Shown: positions 24,470 to 32,581 of the stretch, one piece after another
How the letters are laid out: every line of letters begins with the position of its first letter
How positions within the stretch are numbered: position 1 is the stretch's first letter
NCBI GenBank assembly: GCA_900541985.1
Contig: UQLX01000018.1
Location: 1-46,272 of the forward strand
DNA length: 46,272 nucleotides
Reading direction: 5' to 3'
Source: an uncultured Blautia sp.
GTDB lineage: Bacteria > Bacillota > Clostridia > Lachnospirales > Lachnospiraceae
Notes under the pieces: generated by a model
Database searches by the model: none
What the model was told of the DNA's origin: nothing
What the model saw: the letters and a program-made list of their open reading frames with translations, nothing else
Translations under genes and position numbers: made by a program

Positions 24470-24619
24470 CAAAAAAATTGGTTATTTCTTACAAAATTTG
24501 TTAAAAGTAAAGATTTTTTTAAGGAGAAATGCGCAGGAAAACGGAATGTGAACAGAGTGGTACAGAATATTGTCCGAATATGCTATACTTATGGCGATCA
24601 AGAAAAAGGAAGAGGACTT

Positions 24620-25630
24620 ATGAAGGAAAAATTCCCGTTTAAAAAGGAATATGAGAAATTGGAACTGCTTCTGTCTCAGGGGCAGTTTGAACTGATCCTG
24701 CCCGAAGGAAAGGAGACGGGAGAGATTCGTCTGGTATATCTGATGAACGATGCGGTGGAAAGCTTTCTTGTTTTTTGTCAGGCAAAACTGACTGGAACTT
24801 ATCTGCCGGACTTTCAGGGGGAACTGTGGGCGGATCTGGATCAGGATGGAGATCAGTATGTATTGGTGGTGCATCAGGAAGCTACGGTCTGTACCTTGTT
24901 TTTTCAGGATCTGAAGCTGGAGGTTCATTTGTTTGATTATGGGAAGACCGGGCATTTTTGGGTAAAGGGCTATGAATATCTCCGACAGCTGGAATACAGG
25001 ATTGCTATTCTCCGGGACAAAAGGGATTATCTGGGAGAGGAATTCTGTTCTCAGGAGGAAAGACGGATTTCCAGTCTGGCAGAATTTCCGCCGTTGAACT
25101 TTTGCTGTTATCCGGCTGTTTCAGAGAAGTATCTGGTGTCTTCCTGTTCCTGGTGGCAGGTTTCAGAGGAGGCATTGCAGGTAATGACGCAGTTTGCAGA
25201 GGAAGTCGGAGATAAAAGTCTGAAAAAATGGCTTCGACTGTATCAGCGGATTCCTGTAAAATGTGTCGCAAAGCAGATTGCGCGGATGCTGCATAAAATA
25301 AAACATGCAGAAGTGGTGGATCTGCTTAATGCGAATCTGTTTCAGGCGGCTTCTGCATATGAACGCCGGGACTTTGGCACAGATCACTGGAATCATCAGG
25401 CAGAAAAACAGAATCAGAAGTCATATGAAGAAGATACAGAAAAAATCCGCCGGATACAGGAAAAAGCAGAACAGAGAAAAAAGCAGCTGGAGAAATCCGG
25501 AAAACAGGTGGAAATGCTGACAGAGGAGCCTTTTCTTTATGTAAAGGATTCCGTAGAATATAAGATTCATCTGATGATCTGGAAGCAGGAAGGAAAAAAC
25601 CGAAAGGTAGAAGTAGAAACCATTGATTAA
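24620..25630 (+). CDS. DUF3878 family protein
   Basis: A 336-residue soluble protein that matches DUF3878, a family I know mostly from Lachnospiraceae. Blocks include FPFKKEYEKLELLLSQGQFE at the N-terminus, YDYGKTGHFW-like LFDYGKTGHFWVKGYEYLRQ, and FPPLNFCCYPAV. The C-terminal 60 residues are a charged helix (EKIRRIQEKAEQRKKQ). No catalytic motif is apparent and the function is unknown. The frame extends upstream to 24548, but ATG 24620 follows GGAAGAGG and is the likelier start. It lies divergent to the permease. Confidence 0.85.
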   Translation: MKEKFPFKKEYEKLELLLSQGQFELILPEGKETGEIRLVYLMNDAVESFLVFCQAKLTGTYLPDFQGELWADLDQDGDQYVLVVHQEATVCTLFFQDLKLEVHLFDYGKTGHFWVKGYEYLRQLEYRIAILRDKRDYLGEEFCSQEERRISSLAEFPPLNFCCYPAVSEKYLVSSCSWWQVSEEALQVMTQFAEEVGDKSLKKWLRLYQRIPVKCVAKQIARMLHKIKHAEVVDLLNANLFQAASAYERRDFGTDHWNHQAEKQNQKSYEEDTEKIRRIQEKAEQRKKQLEKSGKQVEMLTEEPFLYVKDSVEYKIHLMIWKQEGKNRKVEVETID

Positions 25631-25649
25631 AAGATAAGGAGAAGCAATT

Positions 25650-25862
25650 ATGGCAAAGGTAAGAAATTTTACAGCAGGTAAAGAGGAGAATAAAAATCTG
25701 GAAGCGATCAGAGAGAAGCTGGAGGAGCTGAAGGATCAGCTGGTGGAGGTTCTGGAGGAATACGAGGATAAAAATCAGGATAAGGCGGATATTCTTACAG
25801 AAGCGCTGGATGCGCTGGAGGACGCAGGGGAAGCGATCGAGGAAGCACTGTCAGATGAATAA
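25650..25862 (+). CDS. Small acidic helical protein (70 aa)
   Basis: No named family. The protein is predicted as two amphipathic helices rich in Glu and Leu (REKLEELKDQLVEVLEEYED and DALEDAGEAIEEALSDE), so it may form a coiled coil or bind a basic partner. AAGGAGA precedes the ATG by 7 nt; the gene follows DUF3878 by 19 nt and precedes the metallopeptidase by 36 nt, suggesting one operon. Confidence 0.7.
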   Translation: MAKVRNFTAGKEENKNLEAIREKLEELKDQLVEVLEEYEDKNQDKADILTEALDALEDAGEAIEEALSDE

Positions 25863-25898
25863 AAAAATACTCTCTGAGGCTATGAAAGGAGATCCGTT

Positions 25899-26474
25899 TT
25901 GTTACAGCAGCTGAAAATACAAAATGGGGAGAGGGAGATCCTTTTGACTGTGCTTCGCTCATCAAGAAAAAGTGTGGGACTGGAGGTACGGAGTGAGAAA
26001 GAAGTCCTGGTCCGGATTCCTGCACGATTATCAGACCGGGAACTGAAAAATATGGTGGAGAAGCACAAAGAATGGATTTTTAATAAAACTGCACTGGTAC
26101 AGAGCAGAAGGGAGACAGGTAATTCAACCTGCGCGGTGCCGCCGGAAAATTTATCCCCGGAAGAGATGGAAAAAATTAAAGAAAAAATAGGAGCAAGGGT
26201 AAAGCATTACTGTCAGGTTATGGGAGTCACAGTAGGGAGAATCACTATCCGGAATCAGAAGACCCGGTGGGGAAGCTGCAGTGCAAAGGGAAATGTAAAT
26301 TTTAATTATCAGCTTTATTACCTTCCGGAAGAGCTGTTGGACTATGTAGTGATTCATGAATTGGCCCACCGGAAACATATGGATCATTCCAGGGAGTTCT
26401 GGGCAGAAGTGGAAACTTATTGTCCGGATTACAGAAAACGCAGAAATCGACTGAAATCCTATCAATTGGTATAA
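25899..26474 (+). CDS. YgjP-like (SprT/M48-related) metallopeptidase domain protein
   Basis: A 191-residue protein with the YgjP/DUF45 zinc-metallopeptidase domain. HELAHRKHMDHS (153-164) gives the HExxH motif and the third His ligand at 163; TRWGSCSAKGNVNFN (122-136) is the family's second hallmark. Bacterial members are poorly characterised, though related Wss1/SprT proteases digest DNA-protein crosslinks; this is analogy only. The start is TTG at 25899, 8 nt after AAAGGAGAT; no ATG suits. It ends an operon with DUF3878 and the small acidic protein. Confidence 0.85.
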   Translation: MLQQLKIQNGEREILLTVLRSSRKSVGLEVRSEKEVLVRIPARLSDRELKNMVEKHKEWIFNKTALVQSRRETGNSTCAVPPENLSPEEMEKIKEKIGARVKHYCQVMGVTVGRITIRNQKTRWGSCSAKGNVNFNYQLYYLPEELLDYVVIHELAHRKHMDHSREFWAEVETYCPDYRKRRNRLKSYQLV

Positions 26475-26531
26475 TAAAAACAGAAAATTAAAATATTCCC
26501 TAAAAAATTTTGGTAAAACTAAAAATTTTTG

Positions 26532-26560
26532 TTGAAACCTTAAAAAGTTTGTGCTACAAT
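26532..26560 (+). promoter_or_regulatory. Promoter of the pyrophosphatase gene
   Basis: TTGAAA (26532-26537), 17-bp spacer, TACAAT (26555-26560), about 46 nt before the start codon. Confidence 0.8.
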
Positions 26561-26605
26561 AATTTTAAGGAGAAAACAAAATTTTTTAGGGAGGAGTGAT
26601 TACAA

Positions 26606-28498
26606 ATGAATATGATAATGTATCTGGTACCGGCAGCAGGGCTGATAGGATTACTATATGCTGTATTTACCAGATTATATGTGATCAGTCAGGATCCGGG
26701 CGATCAGAAAATGAGGGAGATTGCCGATGCTATTGCAGAGGGAGCAAGAGCCTTTTTGACCTCTGAGTATCGGATTCTGGTCGTATTCGTTGCAGTTCTT
26801 TTTGTGATCATTGGATTTGGTACAGGAAACTGGCTGACAGCAGTATGTTTTCTGGTTGGAAGCGCTTTTTCAACAGTAGCCGGTTATCTGGGTATGAGTG
26901 CGGCTATCCGTGCGAACTGTCGTACGGCGAATGCGGCAAGGCTTCATGGTATGCCCCGTGCGCTGTCACTTGCATTTTCCGGCGGAAGCGTTATGGGAAT
27001 GGCTGTAGTAGGACTGGGGCTTCTGGGAGTTGGACTTCTGTATATGATCATCGGAGATGTTTCTGTTTTATCGGGCTTCAGTCTGGGAGCTTCCTCGATT
27101 GCACTGTTTGGCCGTGTCGGCGGAGGAATCTATACAAAAGCGGCAGATGTAGGAGCCGATCTTGTAGGTAAGGTGGAAGCAGGAATTCCAGAGGATGATC
27201 CTCGTAATCCAGCAGTGATCGCAGATAATGTTGGCGATAATGTCGGAGATGTTGCAGGTATGGGAGCCGATCTTTTTGAATCCTATGTTGGCTCGCTGAT
27301 CTCAGCGCTGACACTTGGGCTGGTATTTTTTGAAGATGCAGGAGTCATGTTCCCGCTTCTTCTGTCTGCAGCAGGTATAGTGGCTTCTCTGATCGGAGCG
27401 TTTCTTGTGAAAAAGCTGGGAGGAACAGATCCTCATAAGGCATTGAAAATCGGAGAGTACTCTGCAACTGCACTGGTGATCGTTGCAGCATTTGCATTCC
27501 GTCATCTGTTTTTTGGAAGCCTTGGTGCAGCACTGACAGTTATTACCGGTCTTATGGTTGGTGTTCTGATCGGTTTTGTAACAGAGATCTATACCTCTGA
27601 CGGATATCGATTTGTAAAAAAGGTAGCGGCTCAGTCTGAGACTGGATCTGCCACAACTGTGATCAGTGGTATCGCGCTGGCAGCAGTAGGAATGCTTTCC
27701 ACAACAGGGATCACCGTTGCCATTGACGCATATGGTCCTGTAGCAGATAACGCAGGCGGCATTGCAGAAATGGCCGGTCTGGATGATTCTGTCCGCAAGA
27801 TTACAGACAAGCTTGATTCTGTAGGAAATACAACGGCGGCTATTGGAAAAGGATTTGCGATCGGTTCTGCAGCCCTTACCGCTCTTGCACTGTTTGTATC
27901 TTATGCAGAAGCAGTAAAGCTTGATCAGATAGATATTCTTGATGCAAAGGTAATTATCGGACTCTTTATCGGAGGTATGCTCACTTACCTCTTCTCTGCC
28001 ATGACAATGGAGTCTGTTTCCGAGGCAGCTCACCAGATGATCGAAGAGGTGCGCCGCCAGTTTCGAGAGAACCCCGGCATTTTGAAAGGAATATCCAAAC
28101 CGGACTATGCTTCCTGTGTTTCAATCTCTACGAATGCTGCTCTCCGTGAGATGTTCCTTCCGGGACTGATGGCGGTTCTCGCACCCCTTGCAACAGGTCT
28201 GATTCTTGGACCGAATGCTTTGGGCGGACTTTTGACCGGAGCGCTGGTTACGGGAGTATTGACTGCGATTTTTATGTCAAATTCCGGCGGCGCCTGGGAC
28301 AATGCCAAAAAATACATAGAAGACGGTCATCACGGAGGTAAGGGAAGCACCGCACATAAAGCTGCTGTAGTAGGCGATACAGTAGGAGATCCTTTTAAGG
28401 ATACTTCAGAGCCGTCTATCAACATCCTTATCAAATTAATGACTATCGTATCTTTGGTTTTTGCACCGATCTTCCTGCAGTATGGAGGATTGCTGTAA
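26606..28498 (+). CDS. hppA: Membrane-bound ion-pumping pyrophosphatase, K+-dependent type
   Basis: A 630-residue M-PPase with about 16 membrane segments. It hydrolyses cytoplasmic pyrophosphate and pumps H+ or Na+ outward, saving energy in anaerobes. The catalytic core motifs are GGGIYTKAADVGADLVGKVE, DDPRNPAVIADNVGDNVGD and, near the end, GGAWDNAKKYIEDG with DTVGDPFKDTSEPSINIL. In GNTTAAIGKGFAIGSA (about 407-422) the key positions are Ala and Gly rather than Lys and Thr, which marks the potassium-dependent class. I cannot tell H+ from Na+ pumping reliably. GGGAGGAG precedes the ATG; it is a single-gene unit. Confidence 0.95.
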   Translation: MNMIMYLVPAAGLIGLLYAVFTRLYVISQDPGDQKMREIADAIAEGARAFLTSEYRILVVFVAVLFVIIGFGTGNWLTAVCFLVGSAFSTVAGYLGMSAAIRANCRTANAARLHGMPRALSLAFSGGSVMGMAVVGLGLLGVGLLYMIIGDVSVLSGFSLGASSIALFGRVGGGIYTKAADVGADLVGKVEAGIPEDDPRNPAVIADNVGDNVGDVAGMGADLFESYVGSLISALTLGLVFFEDAGVMFPLLLSAAGIVASLIGAFLVKKLGGTDPHKALKIGEYSATALVIVAAFAFRHLFFGSLGAALTVITGLMVGVLIGFVTEIYTSDGYRFVKKVAAQSETGSATTVISGIALAAVGMLSTTGITVAIDAYGPVADNAGGIAEMAGLDDSVRKITDKLDSVGNTTAAIGKGFAIGSAALTALALFVSYAEAVKLDQIDILDAKVIIGLFIGGMLTYLFSAMTMESVSEAAHQMIEEVRRQFRENPGILKGISKPDYASCVSISTNAALREMFLPGLMAVLAPLATGLILGPNALGGLLTGALVTGVLTAIFMSNSGGAWDNAKKYIEDGHHGGKGSTAHKAAVVGDTVGDPFKDTSEPSINILIKLMTIVSLVFAPIFLQYGGLL

Positions 28499-28525
28499 AA
28501 CTTTAAGATAAACAAATCCCATAGT

Positions 28526-28554
28526 TGACAGTTTCTTTGCCAGGGAAACTGTCA
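28526..28554. terminator. Hairpin after the pyrophosphatase gene
   Basis: A perfect 10-bp stem TGACAGTTTC / GAAACTGTCA with a 9-nt loop lies 28 nt after the stop. Because no T run follows, it may be an mRNA-stabilising or weak termination element. Confidence 0.5.
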
Positions 28555-28662
28555 GAACTCTTGTAAAATGCCATGAATTTTTACAATTCCTCAAAGGGAA
28601 AAACCTCTTAAGAAAACCGGAAGTAAGTTTTGTATAATATAAAAAAACAAAGGGGAGAAGAT

Positions 28663-29421
28663 ATGATTTATGTCAGTCATCTGCTGAAAGATGAAGAAAT
28701 GAAAGAAATAATTGCCCAGACTGGTATGGGAGTAGAAAGCATTGAGTTTTCAGTTGCGGAAAATCTGGATAAGCCTGGCAGGACGCTGGAAACCTATCGG
28801 AAACGACTGGAGTTTATGGGGTGCAGAGAACTTATTCTCCATGGCCCGTTTCTTGATCTGAATCCCATGGCATATGACAGCCTTGTGGTACAGGCTACAC
28901 GGACACGATACGAACAGGCCTATCAGGCGGCAAAGGAACTGGGAGCAAAAAAACTGATCCTTCACAGCGGATTTATTCCGTCTGTTTATTTCCTTACGGG
29001 ATGGGCAGAGCGGATGGCAGATTTTTATAAGAAGTTTCTGGAGGATAAGGATGATTCTGTGGAAATACTTATGGAAAATGTAATGGATCCTCTTCCGGAA
29101 CCATTGAGGGAAATCATGGAAAATGTTTCTCATCCGTCTTTTGGGATCTGTCTGGATATTGGTCATGCAAACTGTTTTTCCCGGACAGACTGTAAAGAAT
29201 GGGCAGAAATGCTTTTTCCTTATATCCGCCACCTTCATCTTCATGATAATCCGGGAGACAGGGACAGACATCAGGCTCTTGGAGACGGAACAGTTCCGTA
29301 CAGACAGGTTCTTGAGCTGTTTCGCGACAGACCCGGGATTTCCTGCACCATAGAGTGCAGCACAGAAAGAGAGATTCAGAAATCTTTTTTTCGCCTGCAT
29401 CAGGAAGGTATTTTTTGTTGA
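28663..29421 (+). CDS. Sugar phosphate isomerase/epimerase-like TIM barrel
   Basis: A 252-residue xylose-isomerase-like (AP endonuclease 2 family) TIM barrel. Metal-site blocks are visible in order: ELILHGPFLDLN, KKLILHSGF, EILMENVMD, GICLDIGHAN and HLHLHDNPGDRDRHQALGDG with the final IECS. These supply the His, Glu and Asp ligands of the divalent-metal centre. Family members are sugar isomerases/epimerases or endonuclease IV; without the endonuclease-specific insertions the former is likelier, and the substrate is unknown. The start is ATG 28663 after AGGGGAG. A -10 (TATAAT) lies at 28633. Confidence 0.85.
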   Translation: MIYVSHLLKDEEMKEIIAQTGMGVESIEFSVAENLDKPGRTLETYRKRLEFMGCRELILHGPFLDLNPMAYDSLVVQATRTRYEQAYQAAKELGAKKLILHSGFIPSVYFLTGWAERMADFYKKFLEDKDDSVEILMENVMDPLPEPLREIMENVSHPSFGICLDIGHANCFSRTDCKEWAEMLFPYIRHLHLHDNPGDRDRHQALGDGTVPYRQVLELFRDRPGISCTIECSTEREIQKSFFRLHQEGIFC

Positions 29422-29446
29422 CAATACATATGCCCTGTGTCAGAAT
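29418..29446 (+). promoter_or_regulatory. Possible promoter of the DUF4430-ECF pair
   Basis: TTGACA (29418-29423) overlaps the preceding stop codon; after 17 bp comes CAGAAT (29441-29446), a 4/6 match to the -10. Confidence 0.45.
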
Positions 29447-29475
29447 ATTTCATATCTGCACGAAAGGAGACAACA

Positions 29476-29871
29476 ATGAAAAACAAAAAATCAACCCTGA
29501 TTGCTGTGATCGCTTTGGTTGTGGTCATAGCCGTGGCTGGATTATGCTACTTAAAATTTAAACCCGATACGACAGAGGGAAGTAAAGAGATCACAGTAAA
29601 GGTATCAGCTCTTGACCAGGGAGAGGAAACATTTACTTATCAGACAGATGCTCAGTACCTGGGTGAGGTGCTGACGGACAATGAGCTGATCGAAGGGGAA
29701 AAAGGACAGTACGGTCTGTTTATTACGACAGTAAATCATGTAAAAGCAGACGATTCCAAACAGCAGTGGTGGTGTATCACAAAAGGCGGAGAACAGGTAA
29801 ACACCTCTGCAGATCAGACACCGATCCAGGATGGAGATCAGTATGAACTTACCTTGACAGAGGGTTATTGA
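29476..29871 (+). CDS. DUF4430 membrane-anchored extracellular protein
   Basis: A 131-residue protein with an N-terminal membrane anchor (KSTLIAVIALVVVIAVAGLC, about 5-24; not a classic lipobox) and an extracellular DUF4430 domain. The domain pattern includes YLGEVLTDNELIE, GLFITTVNHV and WWCITKGGEQVNTSADQTPI, followed by DGDQYELTLTEGY. DUF4430 resembles the C-terminal part of transcobalamin-like proteins and is often paired with ECF transporter genes. The stop overlaps the next start by 1 nt, so the two products are made together, and a surface substrate-capture role is plausible. Confidence 0.85.
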   Translation: MKNKKSTLIAVIALVVVIAVAGLCYLKFKPDTTEGSKEITVKVSALDQGEETFTYQTDAQYLGEVLTDNELIEGEKGQYGLFITTVNHVKADDSKQQWWCITKGGEQVNTSADQTPIQDGDQYELTLTEGY

Positions 29872-30374
29872 TGAAGGCTTCGCTTAAGACAAAGGATCTG
29901 GCTGTCATGGGAGTCATGGCAGCGATCGCCTTTATCAGCCAGGTGGCGTTAAGCTTTCTTCCGAATATAGAGCTTGTGACGCTTTTGTTCATTTTGTATA
30001 CGCTTGTTATTGGCAGGAAAGTTTTTGGCGTTGTGTATGCCTTTGTTTTTCTGGAAGGTGTTACTTATGGGTTTGGATTATGGTGGATCAATTATCTTTA
30101 TGTATGGACGATCCTTTGTCTGATAACTCTTGCGTTCAGAAAACAGACTTCCTTTGTTTTCTGGAGCGTTATATCCGGATTTTTTGGTCTTGCCTTTGGG
30201 GCATTATGCAGTATTCCCTATTTTTTTATCGGTGGTTCTTCCGGGGCTTTTGCCTACTGGATCGCAGGAATACCAAGTGATATCACCCATTGCATCGGAA
30301 ATGTATTTTTGTGTCTGATATTGTTTAAGCCGCTCTATTATATTCTGGTAAAGATTCATGAATACAAAAGCTGA
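29871..30374 (+). CDS. ECF transporter S component
   Basis: A 167-residue, six-helix substrate-binding (S) subunit of an energy-coupling-factor transporter. The N-terminal LKTKDLAVMGVMAAIAFISQ is the typical S-component entry with the Ala-rich helix that contacts EcfT. The loop GGSSGAFAYWIAGIPSDITH lies before the last helix. No EcfA/EcfT genes occur in this window, so it must use shared (group II) modules encoded elsewhere. The substrate is a vitamin or similar small molecule; the DUF4430 neighbour hints at a corrinoid, but this is inference. Confidence 0.85.
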   Translation: MKASLKTKDLAVMGVMAAIAFISQVALSFLPNIELVTLLFILYTLVIGRKVFGVVYAFVFLEGVTYGFGLWWINYLYVWTILCLITLAFRKQTSFVFWSVISGFFGLAFGALCSIPYFFIGGSSGAFAYWIAGIPSDITHCIGNVFLCLILFKPLYYILVKIHEYKS

Positions 30375-30466
30375 GTTTTCTATTTCAACATGTGGAACAG
30401 GCGGTATTGACCAATGACCGGGCAGATGATTTTATAAAATCTTTATGGAATTTTATGTCTGTAATA

Positions 30467-30495
30467 TTGACTGCTGTGGAAGGAATGTCTATAAT
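30467..30495 (+). promoter_or_regulatory. Strong promoter upstream of the CNNM gene
   Basis: TTGACT (30467-30472), 17 bp, TATAAT (30490-30495). Transcription would start near 30502, giving a leader of about 190 nt before the CNNM/CorC gene that contains the small ORF and hairpin listed next. The bases 30375-30466 hold nothing recognisable. Confidence 0.8.
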
Positions 30496-30535
30496 ATGTA
30501 CCATTAAATCTTTTACAGGAGGCTGGGTTTTTATA

Positions 30536-30592
30536 ATGGAAGATAGCGACAGTTGCGCTGACCCGAATCAAAAGAATAATCTGAATGAATGA
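30536..30592 (+). CDS. Possible 18-codon leader peptide
   Basis: ATG GAA GAT ... encodes MEDSDSCADPNQKNNLNE, ending in TGA. AGGAGG lies 13 nt upstream, a little far. Its place between a strong promoter and a hairpin in the leader of the CNNM gene suggests a regulatory micro-ORF or an sRNA-encoded peptide, but nothing proves translation. Confidence 0.3.
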   Translation: MEDSDSCADPNQKNNLNE

Positions 30593-30601
30593 CATATATT
30601 T

Positions 30602-30645
30602 CAAGGCATGGTCTGTGTATTTTTCAATCTACAGGTCATGTCTTG
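30602..30645 (+). promoter_or_regulatory. Interrupted hairpin in the CNNM leader
   Basis: CAAG-g-CATG-gt-CTGT pairs with ACAG-gt-CATG-t-CTTG around a 14-nt AU-rich loop. The symmetrical mismatches are reminiscent of a structured RNA element, but it does not match the Mg2+ M-box. No T run follows closely, so it is not a clear terminator. Confidence 0.45.
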
Positions 30646-30693
30646 TGTTGTATATAAAAGATTATTAAAAAATTTTTCAAAGAGGTCAAAAAT

Positions 30694-32037
30694 ATGAATA
30701 GTTCTGTAATATTTTTATTGCTGCTTCAGGTTGTACTGATTGCATTGAATGCTGTTTTTGCAAGTGCGGAAATAGCGGTATTGTCCATTAACGAAACGAA
30801 GCTGGAACGTATGGCAGAGCAGGGAAACAACCGTGCGAAACGACTGTTTCGGCTGACACGGGAGCCGGCAAGGTTCCTGGCCACGATTCAGGTTGCCATC
30901 ACACTTTCCGGCTTTCTGGGAAGTGCATTTGCAGCGGATAATTTTTCGGAACCACTGGTAGACTGGATCCTTTCTCTGGGAGTGGAGATTCCGAGAGCAA
31001 CTCTGGATGCCGGAGCGGTAATTGTGATCACACTGGTACTTTCTTATTTCACATTGATTTTTGGAGAGCTTGTTCCGAAACGGATCGCCATGAAAAAACC
31101 GGAACAGCTTGCCATGGGAATATCTGGTCTGGTAAGCGGCATTTCCATTGTATTTAAACCAATTGTTTCTTTTCTTTCCATATCTACAAATTTTGTTCTG
31201 CGCCTGTGCGGAATCGATCCTGATGAGGAAGAAGAGCAGGTAAGTGAAGAAGAAATCCGAATGATGGTTGATGCGGGAAGTGAAAAAGGAACGATTGATC
31301 ATCAGGAAAAAGAGTTTATCCAGAATGTATTTGAATTTAATGACATCATGGTGGAAAGCATAGCGACTCACCGCACAGATGTTACGATCCTGTGGCTGGA
31401 GGATGATATGGATTCCTGGGCGGAGACCATTCATAACAGCCGCCATACACGCTATCCGGTGTGCGACGGATCACCGGATAATGTGATCGGTGTTTTAAAT
31501 GCCAAAGATTATTTTCGTATGGAAGATAAAAGCCGGGACAATGTTCTTGAAAAAGCAGTATATCCTGCATACTTTGTTCTGGAGACCACAAAAGCGGACG
31601 TTCTGTTCAAAAATATGAAAACAGAGAAAAAATCCATGGCGGTCATCATTGATGAATATGGCGGTATGACAGGAATCGTTACGTTATATGACCTGATAGA
31701 AGAGCTGGTAGGAGATCTGGAGGACGAACCGACCGCAGACAAGAATGAAGATCCCTATATGGAAAAACTCAATGAAGATACCTGGATGATCAGTGGAAAT
31801 GTGGAAATTGATAAGTTTGAGGATGCTCTGGGTGTGGAAATCTCTTCTTCGGAGTTTGATACAGTGACAGGATTGGTATTTCACAAATTAGGGTGGATCC
31901 CGGAGGACGGAAAACAGGATATTGATGTTCAGATCCGGAATCTTCAGATACATATCAGTGGCATTAAGGATCATCAGATTGACAGCGCAACGGTAAAACT
32001 TTCCGGAAAACCGGAGAAGAATCCAGAGAAAGTATAA
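30694..32037 (+). CDS. Hemolysin-family CNNM/CorC-type protein
   Basis: A 447-residue membrane protein with a DUF21/CNNM transmembrane domain (about 1-190; SAEIAVLSINETKLERMAEQ and FGELVPKRIAMKKPE), a CBS pair (about 205-330; TDVTILWLEDDMD..., MAVIIDEYGGMTGIVTLYDL) and a C-terminal CorC/HlyC domain (about 345-430; DTWMISGNVEIDKFEDALGV). The family is linked to Mg2+ efflux and ion homeostasis; the 'hemolysin' name is historical. AGAGGTC precedes the ATG. It follows a structured leader with its own promoter. Confidence 0.92.
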   Translation: MNSSVIFLLLLQVVLIALNAVFASAEIAVLSINETKLERMAEQGNNRAKRLFRLTREPARFLATIQVAITLSGFLGSAFAADNFSEPLVDWILSLGVEIPRATLDAGAVIVITLVLSYFTLIFGELVPKRIAMKKPEQLAMGISGLVSGISIVFKPIVSFLSISTNFVLRLCGIDPDEEEEQVSEEEIRMMVDAGSEKGTIDHQEKEFIQNVFEFNDIMVESIATHRTDVTILWLEDDMDSWAETIHNSRHTRYPVCDGSPDNVIGVLNAKDYFRMEDKSRDNVLEKAVYPAYFVLETTKADVLFKNMKTEKKSMAVIIDEYGGMTGIVTLYDLIEELVGDLEDEPTADKNEDPYMEKLNEDTWMISGNVEIDKFEDALGVEISSSEFDTVTGLVFHKLGWIPEDGKQDIDVQIRNLQIHISGIKDHQIDSATVKLSGKPEKNPEKV

Positions 32038-32065
32038 GTGATTTCAGAAAGGCAGAGAATAACAG

Positions 32066-32581
32066 ATGAAAGATGCAAAATTAGAAGAACAGTTTGAATT
32101 CCGCAGTGTGCGGACAGAGGAAACAGAGGAGGCGGCAGCGCTGGAACAGAAATGCTTTCCGCCAAATGAGGCCTGTGCCCCTCAATTCATGAAAGAAAGG
32201 ATTCAGGCGGCAGCGGAGATCTTTCTGGTGGCGGTGGACAGGAAAAGCGGAAAGATTGCCGGATTTCTAAACGGGATCGCCACAGAGGAAAAGCATCTGC
32301 GGGATGAATTTTTTACAGATGCTTCCCTTCATGATGCAGGCGGAAAAAATATCATGCTGACAGGTCTTGCCGTACTTCCGGATTATCGCGGACAGGGTCT
32401 TGCAAGAGAACTGGTGGAGCGTTATGCCGGACGGGAAAGGAAGAGAGGACGGGAACGTCTGGTTCTTACCTGTCTGGACGAAAAGGTGGAAATGTACCGG
32501 AAGTTCGGCTTTCAGGATCTGGGACTTTCCGGATCCGTGTGGGGCGGTGAAGAATGGCATGAAATGGTTCGGGATCTTTAA
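32066..32581 (+). CDS. GNAT family N-acetyltransferase
   Basis: A 171-residue acetyl-CoA-dependent acetyltransferase. The acetyl-CoA loop is LTGLAVLPDYRGQGLARELV (about 94-113; R/QxxGxG/A type), preceded by the central strand. The N-terminal part FRSVRTEETEEAAALEQKCF fits the AANAT-like subgroup, which acts on small amines. It lies 28 nt after the CNNM gene and may be co-transcribed. Its stop overlaps, on the other strand, the end of the response regulator gene by 4 nt (convergent). Confidence 0.88.
   Translation: MKDAKLEEQFEFRSVRTEETEEAAALEQKCFPPNEACAPQFMKERIQAAAEIFLVAVDRKSGKIAGFLNGIATEEKHLRDEFFTDASLHDAGGKNIMLTGLAVLPDYRGQGLARELVERYAGRERKRGRERLVLTCLDEKVEMYRKFGFQDLGLSGSVWGGEEWHEMVRDL

Noticed and set aside
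24357..24480. Purine riboswitch in the purine permease leader
   Set aside because: I looked for the three-way junction with its conserved loops; the leader is short, AT-rich and shows none of it.
27302..28033. 243-codon minus-strand frame opposite the pyrophosphatase
   Set aside because: It is Cys-, Arg- and Ser-rich, has no ribosome site, and lies antisense to conserved membrane segments; a shadow.
30392..30592. 66-codon frame before the CNNM gene
   Set aside because: It needs a TTG start without a ribosome site and runs through the promoter at 30467-30495. Only its last 18 codons, with their own ATG, deserve mention.
30496..30693. M-box Mg2+ riboswitch before the CNNM gene
   Set aside because: The conserved M-box core is absent; only one interrupted hairpin is present.
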